A stretch of DNA of 64,000 nt from Seminavis robusta. Its lineage: Eukaryota > Bacillariophyta > Bacillariophyceae > Naviculales > Naviculaceae. Below, piece by piece: positions 1 through 10,941 of this stretch. A program made the translations under genes and the position numbers. The notes under the pieces are model-generated. The model was not told the origin of the DNA and made no database searches. It saw nothing but the letters and a program-made list of their open reading frames with translations. The stretch is taken from positions 62,001 through 126,000 of the forward strand of contig CAICTM010000029.1 in the NCBI GenBank assembly GCA_903772945.1, in the 5' to 3' direction. Each line of letters opens with the position of its first letter. Positions within the stretch are counted from its first letter, which is position 1.

Positions 1-2084
1 ACAACGTTGAGGATGTATACTCTCTGCGGGAAGATGTCCTTCAAGGCCACCTCCAATTCGATGACGATTTTGTTCGAGATTCTGTTCTGTACGAAGACTC
101 GTTTGAAAGCTTGTTTGAGGAAAACAACAACCAATCATCTACATCTACCAAGAAAGAATTCAGGAATTTGCGCATTCATTTCATCACTTCACCGTTGGAA
201 CAGAGACGTGGGGAAAGCACGTATATTGACCAGCAATTGGATGAGATAATAGATGAGGCACTCCCGAAAGCAGCTGAAACTTGGGCTCAACACTTGATGG
301 TTTATCCCGTCGCTGGACCCATTTCAGTCTCCCCAAGCAGCTGCTTTGGATCCTTTGAGTCTACCCTAGAACCCACCGAAGTCTCGGGAGCTGATATTGT
401 CATTATCGTGAGTGCCTACAGCCAGCTGCAATCACCCGATGGCGGAGCTGTTCCTGTCTGTCAACCAAGAGCCTTGGCTTTGGGTGCTGCCTGCACTCTA
501 GACCAACATGACAGGCCCATTATAGGGTTTATCAATATGTGCCTCAGACAACCTCCTACAGCAGAGCCGTCTGATCTCGATGAACTTGTCTCCCTAGCTT
601 TCCAGCAAGCTCACGGCATACGCCAACAACCCGTCAAGTTGGAAGAAGATGGTACAGTGCTTTTGAAAGATCATGAGAGAGTTAACCCCCATGCAATTCT
701 CGTCCATGAACTCTCTCATACGCTGGGATTTGACTCGTACCTGTTCAAGTTCTTTCGCAATCCCACAACCGGGGAACCTCTGACCCCGAGACCATTTCAG
801 GCTACAACAGTGCTTTGTCCCAACGGGAGAAAGGAGGACATTCATGGGCTACCATCATCTCAAGTTCTGCAAATGGGGCACTCTGACAGTGGGGACTCGT
901 ACTTTTTCGTTGTAACACCTCACGTCGCTCAGGTTGTAAAGAATCATTTCAACTGTAACTCGACAATCGGTGCTCGTTTGGAGAATTATGAAGCTTCCTG
1001 TGTTGGATCACACTGGGACGAGCGACTCTTCCTCACCGATGTCATGTCCCCTGCCTTGACCTGGAGGAACACAATGGTGACACCCTTGACCCTAGCACTA
1101 ATGGAAGACACTGGTTGGTACCAAGTAAACTATCAGAATGCATCAGTTCCCACCTTTGGCCTGGGTGCAGGCTGTGAATTTATGAACGGAGCTTGTATTG
1201 TGGACGGTCGTGTCCCTGCGTATGCAAAGGATTACTTTTGCGATCGACCCATCCGATTGAGAGACGACACCGACAAGTTTGAAATGGCGGAGGAGTCCGA
1301 GCAAAATATCAGGTGTGATCCAACCCACCAATTCTGGGCTATGTGCGACCTCTTTGATGTTTCGAGCTTTCCCGATTCTCTGGATGTTACCTTCCCTGGT
1401 CACCAAGCAAGTTCTTACTTCCACAACAACAATTTTGCAGTGACCTTTCCTCAGGCTGATTATTGCCCCATCGCACACGAGTTCTTGGGCGTTGATTGTA
1501 CCAGCGAGGATCATGGCGAAATCATGCTTAGAAGTGGACAAAATGTTGCGTATGCGGGAGAGGAGAGTGGTCCATCATCGAGATGTATCAATGCCTTCTC
1601 GGACGTTTACACTCAGCGCAACCGTCGCGTCTTTCGCCCCGCCTGCATGCACGTCGAGTGCGATTTGGAACGGCGGAGAGTCTTACTAGGAACAGGAGAG
1701 TTTCAACAAGTTTGCGACCACGACGGACAAGTTCTGAAGATTCCTACGGCCGAAGAAGAGTTTTTGGAATGCCCTCGGCTTGCCTCTGTCTGCCCGCAGA
1801 TGTTTTGTCCAGCTAGCTGTTCCGGCCGTGGTCTCTGCGACTACAATGCACAGCCGTATCCCCAGTGTCGATGTGTCGACCCTGAGGATACTTCGGATGG
1901 ATGCTACGGCGCGGATGATTCCACGCCTCAGGATGTAACGAGGCAATCAAAGGAAGGAGAAGTGGCGCTCTTTTTGGAGGATTTGGGAGAGGGTGACATC
2001 GAACATCGCCACTATTCGGGGGCAGCGAAATGTATTCTTCATGTTTGGTGGTTGCCAGTATTCATGCTTCTAGCTCTGCTATGA
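1..2084 (+). CDS. Leishmanolysin-like (M8) zinc metallopeptidase, 5'-truncated
   Basis: The reading frame is open from the first complete codon (position 3), so the N terminus lies outside the window; the first apparent Met at 111 is a TTG. The protein carries the M8 zinc-binding motif HELSHTLGF (first His codon at 705), a downstream His in SHWDERLF and a Met-turn DVMSP, in the order and spacing expected for gp63-type peptidases. A Cys-rich C-terminal part follows, with an EGF-like stretch (CPASCSGRGLCDY), and the chain ends in a short hydrophobic segment that could be a GPI signal or membrane anchor. The family cleaves proteins at the cell surface or in the secretory pathway; the physiological substrate cannot be told from sequence. 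It converges with the downstream PGS1-like gene. Family assignment is firm; anchoring is inferred. Confidence 0.9.
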   Translation, partial: NVEDVYSLREDVLQGHLQFDDDFVRDSVLYEDSFESLFEENNNQSSTSTKKEFRNLRIHFITSPLEQRRGESTYIDQQLDEIIDEALPKAAETWAQHLMVYPVAGPISVSPSSCFGSFESTLEPTEVSGADIVIIVSAYSQLQSPDGGAVPVCQPRALALGAACTLDQHDRPIIGFINMCLRQPPTAEPSDLDELVSLAFQQAHGIRQQPVKLEEDGTVLLKDHERVNPHAILVHELSHTLGFDSYLFKFFRNPTTGEPLTPRPFQATTVLCPNGRKEDIHGLPSSQVLQMGHSDSGDSYFFVVTPHVAQVVKNHFNCNSTIGARLENYEASCVGSHWDERLFLTDVMSPALTWRNTMVTPLTLALMEDTGWYQVNYQNASVPTFGLGAGCEFMNGACIVDGRVPAYAKDYFCDRPIRLRDDTDKFEMAEESEQNIRCDPTHQFWAMCDLFDVSSFPDSLDVTFPGHQASSYFHNNNFAVTFPQADYCPIAHEFLGVDCTSEDHGEIMLRSGQNVAYAGEESGPSSRCINAFSDVYTQRNRRVFRPACMHVECDLERRRVLLGTGEFQQVCDHDGQVLKIPTAEEEFLECPRLASVCPQMFCPASCSGRGLCDYNAQPYPQCRCVDPEDTSDGCYGADDSTPQDVTRQSKEGEVALFLEDLGEGDIEHRHYSGAAKCILHVWWLPVFMLLALL

Positions 2085-2506
2085 GTCTCTACATGTAACA
2101 AAGGCAGCAAGAATCTGATGCAACACTGCACTTCTGCTATCTTGTGCAGGGTCAGGCAGCTGCGAGAGTTTTGATGACGCCATCAAGATTGTTGGACGGT
2201 TGGTGGAAGTCACAAACTCCATTATGCACAGCTGATCCCAGCTAAAGGCCGACTAAATTTTGTATATCGCAGGCAACCAATTCACACTTCTTTTTTAAAA
2301 TAAAATGAATGTAAAACACTAATGAACAATCGGGTACTACTGGTAGTATGCTACTATCTTCTGGAAGGCGGTTGGACTCGTGATAAGTCGTTTATAGCTT
2401 CACCCGTCCAAAGGAAGCACATAGTTAGTTCATTCGTATTCCCGGTGCCAACGAAAAAGGTAATCATTCCCCCGTCACTCCCCGCGGCAGGAAAGCATCC
2501 GCTGTA
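2085..2506. other. Convergent 3' intergenic region
   Basis: This 422-bp gap lies between the 3' ends of the M8 peptidase and the PGS1-like gene. It has an A-rich stretch with AATAAA-like sequence near 2295-2305 that could serve as a polyadenylation signal for the plus-strand gene. I see no coding or repeat structure. Confidence 0.4.
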
Positions 2507-4222
2507 TCACAAGAACTTGCGAAGAATAGGCAAGCAGACTTGCAAGGGCCACGACAGAGGCGCCTCACTGTTACCTTCCTTCACACGTTTTCCAGACGTA
2601 CTATCTGCTTTCCCTGCTCCAATGGAGGAAAGGGGAGGTTCCGAAGTGTACTCGAGCATGTTGGTCCATTCTTGTTTCAGCGGTTGTTGCAAGGGAGAAC
2701 CAGATGGGATAATGAGCACGCAGTTACTTTCCACATCCAGAGTCTCAGAACGTGCCCCATAGTTGCCCGAGCCACAAATGGCAGCGACAACTGATGTCTT
2801 CGCTCCATGTGTCATTTTCCCCTCTTCCAACCAGAGCCCCTTGGCATGAAACGTCCATCCTGGTCGCTCGTAATATAACAGCTTGGCCGCCTCGAGATGT
2901 TGGCATGCATCCCGGGACAAGGTCTCAAACACAGTAGGGATCCAATCCTTGCCTTTATTACCTGCTTTTTTCTTTGGAGCAAACCCATGGGAAGTCCGTC
3001 CTGCAGTCAAGAACTCAATGTGCGAGAATTCAGCAAGGACCTTTAGCAGGTTGTCTGTTGGATTCAGATAGGCACTGGAGAGTCGAACGACTGTCTCAGA
3101 TGTGCTATTTTTGTCTTGAAGCTTTTGTTGTTCCAGGGCACATTCCAAGAGTGACCGAGTCACTTCAATGTCATCAGGGAACCCTCTTTGAGTAGTTGAT
3201 CCAGAAAAGAAGGATTCGGGTGCCTGGAATGTGGGGACTACTACAGCCACCGTTTTGCTCTTGCTGTTGTTGTTCATGAAGTCATCCTGAGGTTCATCCG
3301 TGTCATTTTCTTTGGGAATTGTTAGAAATTCGTTGAGAGCTTGCACAAATTGTGTTTTAGTTGTGGGTTGTCGCATATTATTTGGCGTCACAGAGGAATT
3401 TTCCCCTGAATAGACATCTGCATGGTCGCACAATATTTGTATAAGCTCGTGGTAAAAATCAACGAGACCAGCTCCTCCTTTGGTGAAGTGTAAATAGCGA
3501 TCGTGCCGATCCACAAAGTATTCCTCGCTCAGATTCGCCCCTGAAATAATCAGTTCATCGTCTATGAGATAAGCTTTCATGTGAAAGACACCTGCCACTT
3601 CATTGAAGGGGTTAGGGAGAATGTACTGCATTGATGGTGACAAAACGGAAGCCAAGAACAAGTTGTTGGCGCCAGCCTCTGGCGCCAGATTATTATTTTT
3701 GTCCCCATGATTACCGCCAGCTGTGAGCGCCACGAAGACAGCCTGAGCCGACGAAGTGGTTGCTGCATTGGCATCTGCCGAGAGTGGCACTGGCCTCAAC
3801 GCTCTGTTTTTATCCAGAATCAAGTTCACTTGAACTTGTGGTTTTGCCGCAGCGATTTCAAGAGCGTCCAGGAAGTCTTGCTCTCGTGGAGTTGCAGTGG
3901 GAGATGCGGCTGGACCCACATAAAGCGATGCGAGCGACACGCGAGTTTTTGCTTTTCTGATTTTCTCGCATAGCAATGAATGGAATTGGCCAGGGGTGGA
4001 AGTAGTAAAAGCTTCTTCGACGTGCTGCTGCTGAAGGGGGAAACAGCGAAGGGAACGGCTCTGTGTAGCAGCATCAGATACCCTATCAGGAGAATCTTTC
4101 TTCCTTGCACCTACGCTGCCATTGACAACACCCCTGGCTGCATCCAAAAGTTTCTTCCGGTTCATTATCCAACACTGGCTCTTCGTTTTTGCTGATGAAG
4201 ATGTGGTCGATGCCAGTGTCAT
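2507..4222 (-). CDS. PGS1: CDP-diacylglycerol-glycerol-3-phosphate 3-phosphatidyltransferase (PGS1-like)
   Basis: A phospholipase-D-superfamily enzyme of 571 aa. Two HKD-type motifs are visible: HMKAYLID at about residue 214, followed by SGANLSEEYF, and HAKGLWLEEG at about residue 458, followed by GSGNYGARS. The second motif with Glu in place of Asp and the GSGN signature are typical of eukaryotic PGS1, which makes phosphatidylglycerophosphate from CDP-DAG and glycerol-3-phosphate, the committed step to cardiolipin in mitochondria. The first 45 residues are rich in Ser, Thr, Arg and Lys and could act as a mitochondrial presequence. I place the start at the ATG at 4222; the frame extends four codons further to a TTG. 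A short alternative upstream ATG in another frame (4271) would need an intron. It is head-to-head with the SET gene across 438 bp. Confidence 0.88.
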   Translation of the reverse strand: MTLASTTSSSAKTKSQCWIMNRKKLLDAARGVVNGSVGARKKDSPDRVSDAATQSRSLRCFPLQQQHVEEAFTTSTPGQFHSLLCEKIRKAKTRVSLASLYVGPAASPTATPREQDFLDALEIAAAKPQVQVNLILDKNRALRPVPLSADANAATTSSAQAVFVALTAGGNHGDKNNNLAPEAGANNLFLASVLSPSMQYILPNPFNEVAGVFHMKAYLIDDELIISGANLSEEYFVDRHDRYLHFTKGGAGLVDFYHELIQILCDHADVYSGENSSVTPNNMRQPTTKTQFVQALNEFLTIPKENDTDEPQDDFMNNNSKSKTVAVVVPTFQAPESFFSGSTTQRGFPDDIEVTRSLLECALEQQKLQDKNSTSETVVRLSSAYLNPTDNLLKVLAEFSHIEFLTAGRTSHGFAPKKKAGNKGKDWIPTVFETLSRDACQHLEAAKLLYYERPGWTFHAKGLWLEEGKMTHGAKTSVVAAICGSGNYGARSETLDVESNCVLIIPSGSPLQQPLKQEWTNMLEYTSEPPLSSIGAGKADSTSGKRVKEGNSEAPLSWPLQVCLPILRKFL

Positions 4223-4660
4223 TATTGCTGGCAAGAAGCTGACAATGCGAGGCTTTGCATTGGCGAGCCATTCAATAATTTACAGTTTGCCACAAAGATG
4301 CATCCAACGGAATTGGGACTGGACTCAAAACCTCTGGGAGTACGAACGTCGAAAACCACAATGTCACACCCCATCCATCAACGTGGTCAACTTGCCACAG
4401 TTCCCACCACCCATGTCATTCTACCAGACAAGTCCAAGAAACAGCCGGTTTTTAGCAATGACACAGTGCTTGTAACTACGGTGAACGCTCCAAGAATTCT
4501 ATCTGACGTTTCATGTCCCTACGTGGTTGTCGTGCGGTCACATTTTTTGATAGAATCTTAGCCCGGAATCTTTCTTCTGTCAAAGCCACCGTACCAATCA
4601 TTAGACTTCCATGACATAATATTCTTTGTTCACTAAATTCGGAACAGACTCTCCACCACC
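4223..4660. promoter_or_regulatory. Shared divergent promoter region (PGS1-like / SET gene)
   Basis: This 438-bp gap separates two head-to-head genes and must hold the 5' UTRs and promoters of both. Short ORFs cross it on the plus strand but none resembles a known protein. The TATA-like sequence at about 4617-4622 is close to the SET gene start. Promoter function is inferred from gene orientation only. Confidence 0.35.
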
Positions 4661-6183
4661 ATGAAATTCAGCACTCTATTGGCCAGTGGCTTCTTTGCCG
4701 CCGCCGTTTCGGCTTTCCAGCCCGCCTTCAACACAGGTGTCGCTCATACTCGAGGACTTGCTGGGCCGCTCTCGGTGGCTACATTCACTGGAACCGTTGA
4801 TATCCAGGAGACAGCACAGAGAGATGTCTACACCATGCAAGACTGGGCTCGAAACTGTGGAGTGCAGACGGCGGAAGGATTTGAGCTGACAACAAATGAT
4901 GGGTATGATTGGAGTGCCATGACCAACCAATACATTCCGGCTGGAACTCCCATCCTCTATGTACCTCAGGGATTGGTCATTTCGTCGAGTGATGTCGAAG
5001 GTGAATTTGGAGGCAACCTGTTGGCCGCCGAGAACATGTTGTCCCAAAACGACGAAACAGCCAAGCGTCTCCCACTATTTCGGCTGATGGTCAAGATCTT
5101 GTCCGAATACGAACAAGGCCAACAATCGCCCTACTTTCCTTGGCTCAACTCGTTGCCCCGACTGTTCTACAATGGTGTAGCCATGACTGGTAAGAAACAA
5201 AAACAAAACTATGGCTTTCTCCCCTGTATTTTGCTTCGTCCATTCTTTATCTCATCCTGTGTGCTCGAACCTTTGAACCACAGATGCCTGCTTTGATTGC
5301 CTTCCACCATATGCCGCTGCGCTTTCGATGCAGGAAAGAAACACTTTTTCCAGATTCTTGAATGTGCTCAAGAAGGGATATTTGCCTTTGAGCCAAGAAA
5401 CTCTGGAAAACGACGACCTAATGAGGTGGGCATACAATGTGGGCCTCACGAGGTTCACCGAAGTGTGGCAACCTGTGAGGGCAAAGAATATCGCTCCCTT
5501 GGCTGATATGGTGCGTTTCTTGGGGTGTTTGGTTGGCAATGGTTCACGATTCTTTCTATAGTAATATACTCACATGATGTTCCATCACCACCATCCTACA
5601 GTTCAACCACGCTACCGATGCCAATGTTGCCCTCACATATGACGAATATGGAAACTGCATGGCCACGGCCCTGCAAGATATTGCTCCGGGATCACCTCTC
5701 ACCATCTCACTTGGTGATCCCTCCAACCCAACACCCTTGTTTGCAAAATATGGGTTCCTTTACAATGACAGCCCAACCATCTTTTGCAAAGCTGTTCAGC
5801 TTGAGAACCAAATCAAGGCTCTGGGTTATGACTTCAAGGATCTGCTGTTTTTCACTCAAACAGGCGAAATTTCACCAAAGGTCTGGGACATCTTTCTGTA
5901 CTCTCTCCTTGAACAAGACCCCAATGGTGAAGGCTTCTTTGCTGCTTGCAAGTCCAACGACGAAGCTACAAAGCAGGCATACCACGGGCAATACTTTCCA
6001 TACACGTTGGATGCTGTCAAAGCACATGTGGGCAATATCCTTCAAGACATTGACGTGCTCACCAACAAGGCCAACTCTTACGATGTCAGGACTCACCCGC
6101 GAGTTCCCGTCATTGTGGCCCACAACGAGCTTGTCAAGAGCACTTTCATGTTGGTTCAACAACAGCTCAATGCCATGGGATAA
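4661..6183 (+). CDS. Plastid-targeted SET-domain protein methyltransferase (Rubisco LSMT-like)
   Basis: Three exons: 4661-5189, 5284-5510 and 5602-6183 (445 aa), with GT-AG introns of 94 and 91 bp and consistent phases (1, 0). The N terminus has a hydrophobic signal peptide ending in AAAVSAFQP, which matches the A/V-SAF-P cleavage motif of diatom bipartite plastid leaders. The mature part resembles the SET/Rubisco-subunit-binding methyltransferases: a split SET domain with the conserved FNHATDANV at the start of exon 3 and a helical C-terminal substrate-binding half. These enzymes use S-adenosylmethionine to methylate lysines in Rubisco, aldolases or other proteins. Plastid location is inferred from the leader; the substrate is unknown. 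Confidence 0.88.
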
Positions 6184-6639
6184 AAAATGAAGTGTCCAAC
6201 CGAAGAAAGAAAGTTTTCAGTCACAAAGAGTACATAATGAACATACCGACTTGTTATAACACCAAATAAGAGAAAGTTGTATAAGTTAATGTCTTTGAGG
6301 GATGTTGTCAGTGCGTTCCCAGCTTCATGCTCATTGAGGTTTATGTTGTAGTTGACATACCGGTGACTAGACTATAGCTTGCGAGATCGGTGGTTCCACA
6401 CAGGCTTCTCCCTTAGTAGTAGTACCATAAGCTTCTGGGTCGACCAAGCATTGAATAATTCCACTTTGCGCCCTTTGACCATCAGCCATTGGCGTGAAGC
6501 CGCAGCTTCTGGGGTTCGCAACAGTACCCCTATCCACCCTCAAACATGGTAGCTGGCTAGGGATGATAGCAACACTCCACCCCGACCAAGATGACATCCA
6601 ACAACTGGAAGATTTGGGTCGTCCTACATAGCTGCTGTC

Positions 6640-6820
6640 TACTTGGAGCAATGGCTGGTTCGGATGCACCCCAAACGCAGTGCACTTGTGGACAGAGCGA
6701 GAACGATGACACGGATCAAGGACCAACATTTTCTGCTGGCATAACTTCCCTTTCTAAACCCCCCTCTCTAGGTATCAAGAGTTCAAATAACTATGCTATG
6801 GGACGAGACTGCTACTAATC
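6640..6820. repeat. Dispersed repeat, copy 1
   Basis: About 180 bp that align with 11450-11650 with short indels. Shared landmarks are GGATGCACCCCAAACGCA, TGCACTTGTGGAC, AACGATGACACGGAT, AAGGGACCAA (degenerate here) and GGGACGAGACTGCT. It lies in the 741-bp gap between the convergent SET and oxidoreductase genes and does not encode a recognisable protein. It is probably a relic of a mobile element. The rest of that gap (6184-6639 and 6821-6924) shows nothing recognisable. Confidence 0.7.
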
Positions 6821-6924
6821 GACCCTCAGGGTTCCCGCGGGGGTAGTCTGATTCATTTTCGAAATGTGCCTACCTTCTTTTGTATATTCTCACAGTACCG
6901 GTAGCCCTCTACCAAAGCAACCTT

Positions 6925-8058
6925 TCAGACTATTTTCACGACGACTTTTCCCACTGCACGTCCACTCTCCACATGTAAAATTGCGTCCTTGGCATGATCA
7001 AAATCGTACACTTGATCGATGACGCATTTTATCTTGCCGGCTTCAATCAGCACCGTTAGTCTCTCGAGATCACTCCCTAACGCCATGGTGATGACATGAT
7101 TGAAGAATACACCCCTGCGGTAACCACATCCTTTATAGAAGAGGCCTCCTGTAAAAACATCCACGAGACAAGGTAACATCTTGATAAATGTGGCCGCCAC
7201 AGGGTATACTTTCGGGGCACCAGCGTACGTCATGTCCGGCAAATTATCCAACCAGCGCCCCAGAATATTGCCGGTGGGGCCCGAAGAAATAGAAATGACG
7301 GCGCCACGCGTATTGGTAGCTGTATCGGAGGATTTGGCAAAGGGAAACATTTTGTACGCCTCTCCTGTCAGATCCAACATGACATCAAAATAATTTTTGG
7401 GTAGCACTTTGGTCCAATCCTCTTGTTTGTAATGAATGACACGGGTGGCCCCCAATTCTTGGCACAAAGCTATTTTGGCTTCGGTACTTGCGGTAGTCCA
7501 AATTTCTGCGCATCCAAACATGTGTTTGGCAATTTGAATAGCAAACGTTCCTACACCACCGGGACCACCCGTAAGAAAGACTCGCCGGTCTTTCACGGGA
7601 CGACTGATTTGGCGGAGCCCCCCTTCTTCCCAGGCTTGGAGCGCCGTCAAGGCCGCCAGTGGAACACCCGCAGCTTCTTCACACGACATGGTACTCGGTT
7701 TCAAGGCGAGGCATCGTTCGTCCACGACGTGATACTCATTCAAAGTGCCATGCCGCAATCCAGCGGACATCCCGTAGACCATGTCACCCACGTGAAACTT
7801 CTGGTGGGCTTGTGCGGTCCTTCCCAGTTCGATCACTTGGCCACAAAAATCCCAACAGGGGAAAATGGGAAGCGGACGAGATACCAGTGGTCTCAAGGCA
7901 CCGCTCATGTGTTTATAGTCGGCCGGGTTGACGGCTCCCGCATGAATTTGGATCACCACATCGTCTGCTTTGAGGGGATGAGGAATGCTTTCGTAGTGGA
8001 TAAATTCCAGAATGTCCGAGGGCCTTCCGTACCTTCGGTAGCCCAGTCCACGTGGCAT
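6925..8058 (-). CDS. Medium-chain (zinc-independent) NAD(P)H-dependent oxidoreductase, quinone-reductase-like
   Basis: A 377-aa single-exon protein of the MDR superfamily. The N-terminal GroES-like half contains the family sequence AGAVNPADYK, and the Rossmann half contains GGPGGVGTFAIQIAK (about residues 165-180) for the dinucleotide. The Cys and His ligands of classic zinc alcohol dehydrogenases are not evident, so it belongs with the quinone oxidoreductase/RTN4IP1/zeta-crystallin-like group, which reduces quinones or enones with NADPH. No signal or transit peptide is evident. The substrate is not predictable. The ATG at 8058 is the first in frame and starts with the conserved MDR opening. 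It is tail-to-tail with the SET gene. Confidence 0.85.
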   Translation of the reverse strand: MPRGLGYRRYGRPSDILEFIHYESIPHPLKADDVVIQIHAGAVNPADYKHMSGALRPLVSRPLPIFPCWDFCGQVIELGRTAQAHQKFHVGDMVYGMSAGLRHGTLNEYHVVDERCLALKPSTMSCEEAAGVPLAALTALQAWEEGGLRQISRPVKDRRVFLTGGPGGVGTFAIQIAKHMFGCAEIWTTASTEAKIALCQELGATRVIHYKQEDWTKVLPKNYFDVMLDLTGEAYKMFPFAKSSDTATNTRGAVISISSGPTGNILGRWLDNLPDMTYAGAPKVYPVAATFIKMLPCLVDVFTGGLFYKGCGYRRGVFFNHVITMALGSDLERLTVLIEAGKIKCVIDQVYDFDHAKDAILHVESGRAVGKVVVKIV

Positions 8059-8098
8059 GGCTGTGGATAATGAGTTATTTGATAATATAGCAAACTAA

Positions 8099-8492
8099 GA
8101 GCACTCAACTCCAGGGCCAGGCAAATGCAAACTTTATTTGGAAAGCCATAAGTAGGAAGCTTGATCTGGCGGCAAGAGAGCCAGTCAAGCCACACCTGCG
8201 ACGAATTTAGACATTCGGTTGACTTACAGACGTTTGGCTCAGGTTTGGTCTGGAGGCAAATGGTTCGGATTTGCCTCACAAAACGTCTTTAGGCAAATCG
8301 GAGGCAAATTTTCCTTTAAGTAAAAGGGTTAAAGTTAAAGAACTGTCACGGAATTGTCACACAAGCATGACTCAACGACATGGCACTCTCTTTTTACGAG
8401 CAAGCATAGCCTGGCATCGAGGATGTCAAGCTTTTGACGTGATACGGACAGATGGATAGTTTGCGTTTGCCTGGCCCCGGAGTTGAATGCTC
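8099..8492. mobile_element. Non-autonomous TIR element (PIF/Harbinger-like MITE), copy 1
   Basis: The 394-bp element has 34-bp terminal inverted repeats that differ at three positions: the left end begins GAGCACTCAACTCCAGGGCC, and the right end is the complement of GAGCATTCAACTCCGGGGCC. It is flanked on both sides by the trinucleotide TAA (8096-8098 and 8493-8495), a 3-bp target duplication as made by PIF/Harbinger elements. There is no transposase ORF inside. It shares its terminal core and an inner block (8397-8427) with the element at 10942. The superfamily call rests on TSD length and sequence only. Confidence 0.75.
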
Positions 8493-8540
8493 TAATGCTG
8501 TACTGCCGTACTATATTATTGCATTTGGACCAGACTCGAC

Positions 8541-9511
8541 TCTCTGAGGCGCGGTCCTAACCAGCTATTTGCACCTCTTTCTTCCTCCCTTCGTTCGTGA
8601 AATCAATTTAACTGTTAAAATCGGCTTGCTTTCCATCCATTTCCACGAAAGCTGCGGTACGGCGAACCATTGATTTCACATTATCAATTCGCCGTACCGC
8701 AGCTTTCGTGGAATGGATTTGGCTTAGAGCCAGCCGAGCTTCCGAAAACGTCAGTCGTCAGTCACCCAACGAATCCTGGTTGATCCACATCAATCCTGGT
8801 GGATCCACACACCAGATTCTGCCAAAACGCAATCACCGTACGTCAGGAAAACTCGTGAAAATCGCATATGATTGTTCTTTGATAGAATCTCGTCGTGCAT
8901 GAACGTGCGAACCACTGTATGCGGATAGGAATAAAATCTTGATTCGTACAACTAAATAAATCGACGAAAATAAATGTGTTCGCGATGCACGGAGGACACA
9001 CATGGCGAATGGATAGGACCTCGCCTGATGTCTGAGGCGAGGTCCTATCCATTCTCCATGTGTGTCCTCCGTGCATTCGCGAAACACATTTATTTTCGTA
9101 GATTTTTTTAGTTGTACGAATCAAGATTTCATTCCTATCCACATACAGTGGTTCGCACGTAAATGGCCAACCGTGAATACCGTGTGAGTACCACACGCAA
9201 TAAAGAACTTCTTGGAACAACATAAAGAACTTCTTGGAACAACACTCAGTCGCCGAACTGGCAGAATAGAGTTGAAGAATTGTGACCGTGACTAGTTCGG
9301 CTGGCTCTAACGTTTTGATTGGTCCTACGCGAAATCCATTTCCACAAAAGCTACGGTACGGCGAATTGAGAATGGGAAATCAATGGTTCGCCGTACCGCA
9401 GCTTTCGTGGAAATGGAGTGAAAGCAAGCCGATTTTAACAGTTAAATTGATTTCACGAACAAAGGGAGGAATAAAGAGGTCACAATCAATGGTTAGGACC
9501 GCGCCTGAGAT
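8541..9511. mobile_element. Long foldback structure / two inverted TIR elements
   Basis: The left half (8541-9028) is largely the reverse complement of the right half (9031-9511), so the whole 970 bp can fold on itself. The outer ends read TGAGGCGCGGTCCTAACC and its complement. The centre (9011-9050) carries the closely related TGAGGCGAGGTCCTATCC and its complement, so each half is itself bounded by inverted termini. Each half also contains a nested ~80-bp palindrome (8637-8716 and about 9337-9417) around the shared CGGTACGGCGAA sequence. No protein is encoded. It is best read as two copies of one MITE joined in inverted orientation, or as one foldback transposon. I found no clear target duplication. 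Confidence 0.75.
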
Positions 9512-9841
9512 ACAACTTCCATCACCTGTACAAATTGCTGAAGGCAAGAAAATCCATCCATATGCTGCTGTCAAAAGAACTGAAGAAAGATTTGAAACTG
9601 GGTCCCGCTTATCCATGATTACTAGTATCCATGACTGAGATCAAAATCCTGCTCTGGATGGCTTCATCAAAAGCGTCAACATCAACACACACAGACAAGG
9701 TCGACGACAACATGCCACTGGTTCAGTCGCGTCTGGTTTTTATAGCCAAGGGCCGCCATAAACCACTCTCTGCTAGTAGGAATGCTTCATTAGTGAGCAT
9801 CATTATTGATGAAACTAAGCGCACGAGAGAGATTTTTCAAC

Positions 9842-10421
9842 ATGACAGCGGCTTCTCCTGAGAGTCCTGAGAATCCTGAGAGTCAAGAAGATTTGGACAC
9901 TCCCATTCTTCAGTCTTGGTGCCCAGATATTCTTCCAGATGCTACTGTGTTAGGATTCGACCTTCAGCACGGTATCCCTGGTTACCATACGATGCATGCT
10001 GCGAATGTACCCACGAAGGCAGAAGGCAGCGCTTTTTAAGATTTTGATCCAGCCGCTGTTGGCAGTGAAGAAGAATGCCAAGACGGAGCTGGATCAGTTG
10101 CCCTCGGGAATGGCACCGGCCCGAGTCCGAGAACGAGAAGAGTGGAAGACAATTATGAGCACCGCAGTCGCTGCCGTGGATTCCATCAGAAAGTGGCTGA
10201 AAACGACGGTCCCCGACAACTGTGAGATCACTCAGCGATGGGTGGTTGTCAAGAGTGTGGATACGCACTTTGGGAGCTACGCCGACCTGGAGCTTGAGGT
10301 GTGCATCGACCTCTGCCCAGAACACAACGTCCCAAATATGGAGGTACTGAAGAGTGTGGTTGTCATTCGCTCCGTCCTTGGTGAGCCTATGGCGGCCAGG
10401 ACAGAAAGTTTGGGCTCTTGA
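9842..10421 (+). pseudogene. Hypothetical ORF pair, possibly a broken gene
   Basis: Two overlapping plus-strand frames occur here. The first (ATG at 9842) reads to a stop at 10039. The second is open across 9996-10421 and gives a helical, Lys/Glu-rich stretch followed by a V-rich segment. Together they would make a protein of about 190 aa, but no plausible intron joins them: the best GT-AG pair spans only about 34 bp. I do not recognise the sequence. It lies between mobile elements and may be a degraded gene or captured fragment. Confidence 0.25.
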
Positions 10422-10941
10422 TTAATCAATGGGCTTGATGCATTGGGATGCACAAAAGAAACAAATCCTTTAGAATGAAAACACCAACAATGACGGTAGT
10501 TTCTCGAACAATCAGCAACAAAAAGAAGTGATGGACCCACGACGCTAGGAATGCGATGTCCTCGATACTGTCCCAGCCTCCAGGGTAGTCGGGTATATCC
10601 AAGAAGGTTTTACGGCTGTTGCCTTATAGTATAGTTTATGAGTCGAGGGGACATCCAGGAGTGCAGACCCAAGACAGTCGAGCTAGCTAGCTACTCAAGG
10701 AGTAGCTAATGATTACCTATTTTTAGCTCCTGAAGTAGTTTAGGGAAGGAATCAAAGCCAAATTCTTTGGCCCCCGTAATGGTCCCCAATTTCTCGCCCC
10801 TGATCCCACCGAACCTAGTCCTGAATTTCAACTCTTCTTTGCTTTTAAAAGCCTGGCCCCGGCTGGCTTCCATAGATAATCTACCTACTAGTTCTCTGAA
10901 TCCCTGTTTGACCTTTTGGATTCATTATTTTGGGCTGTTAA

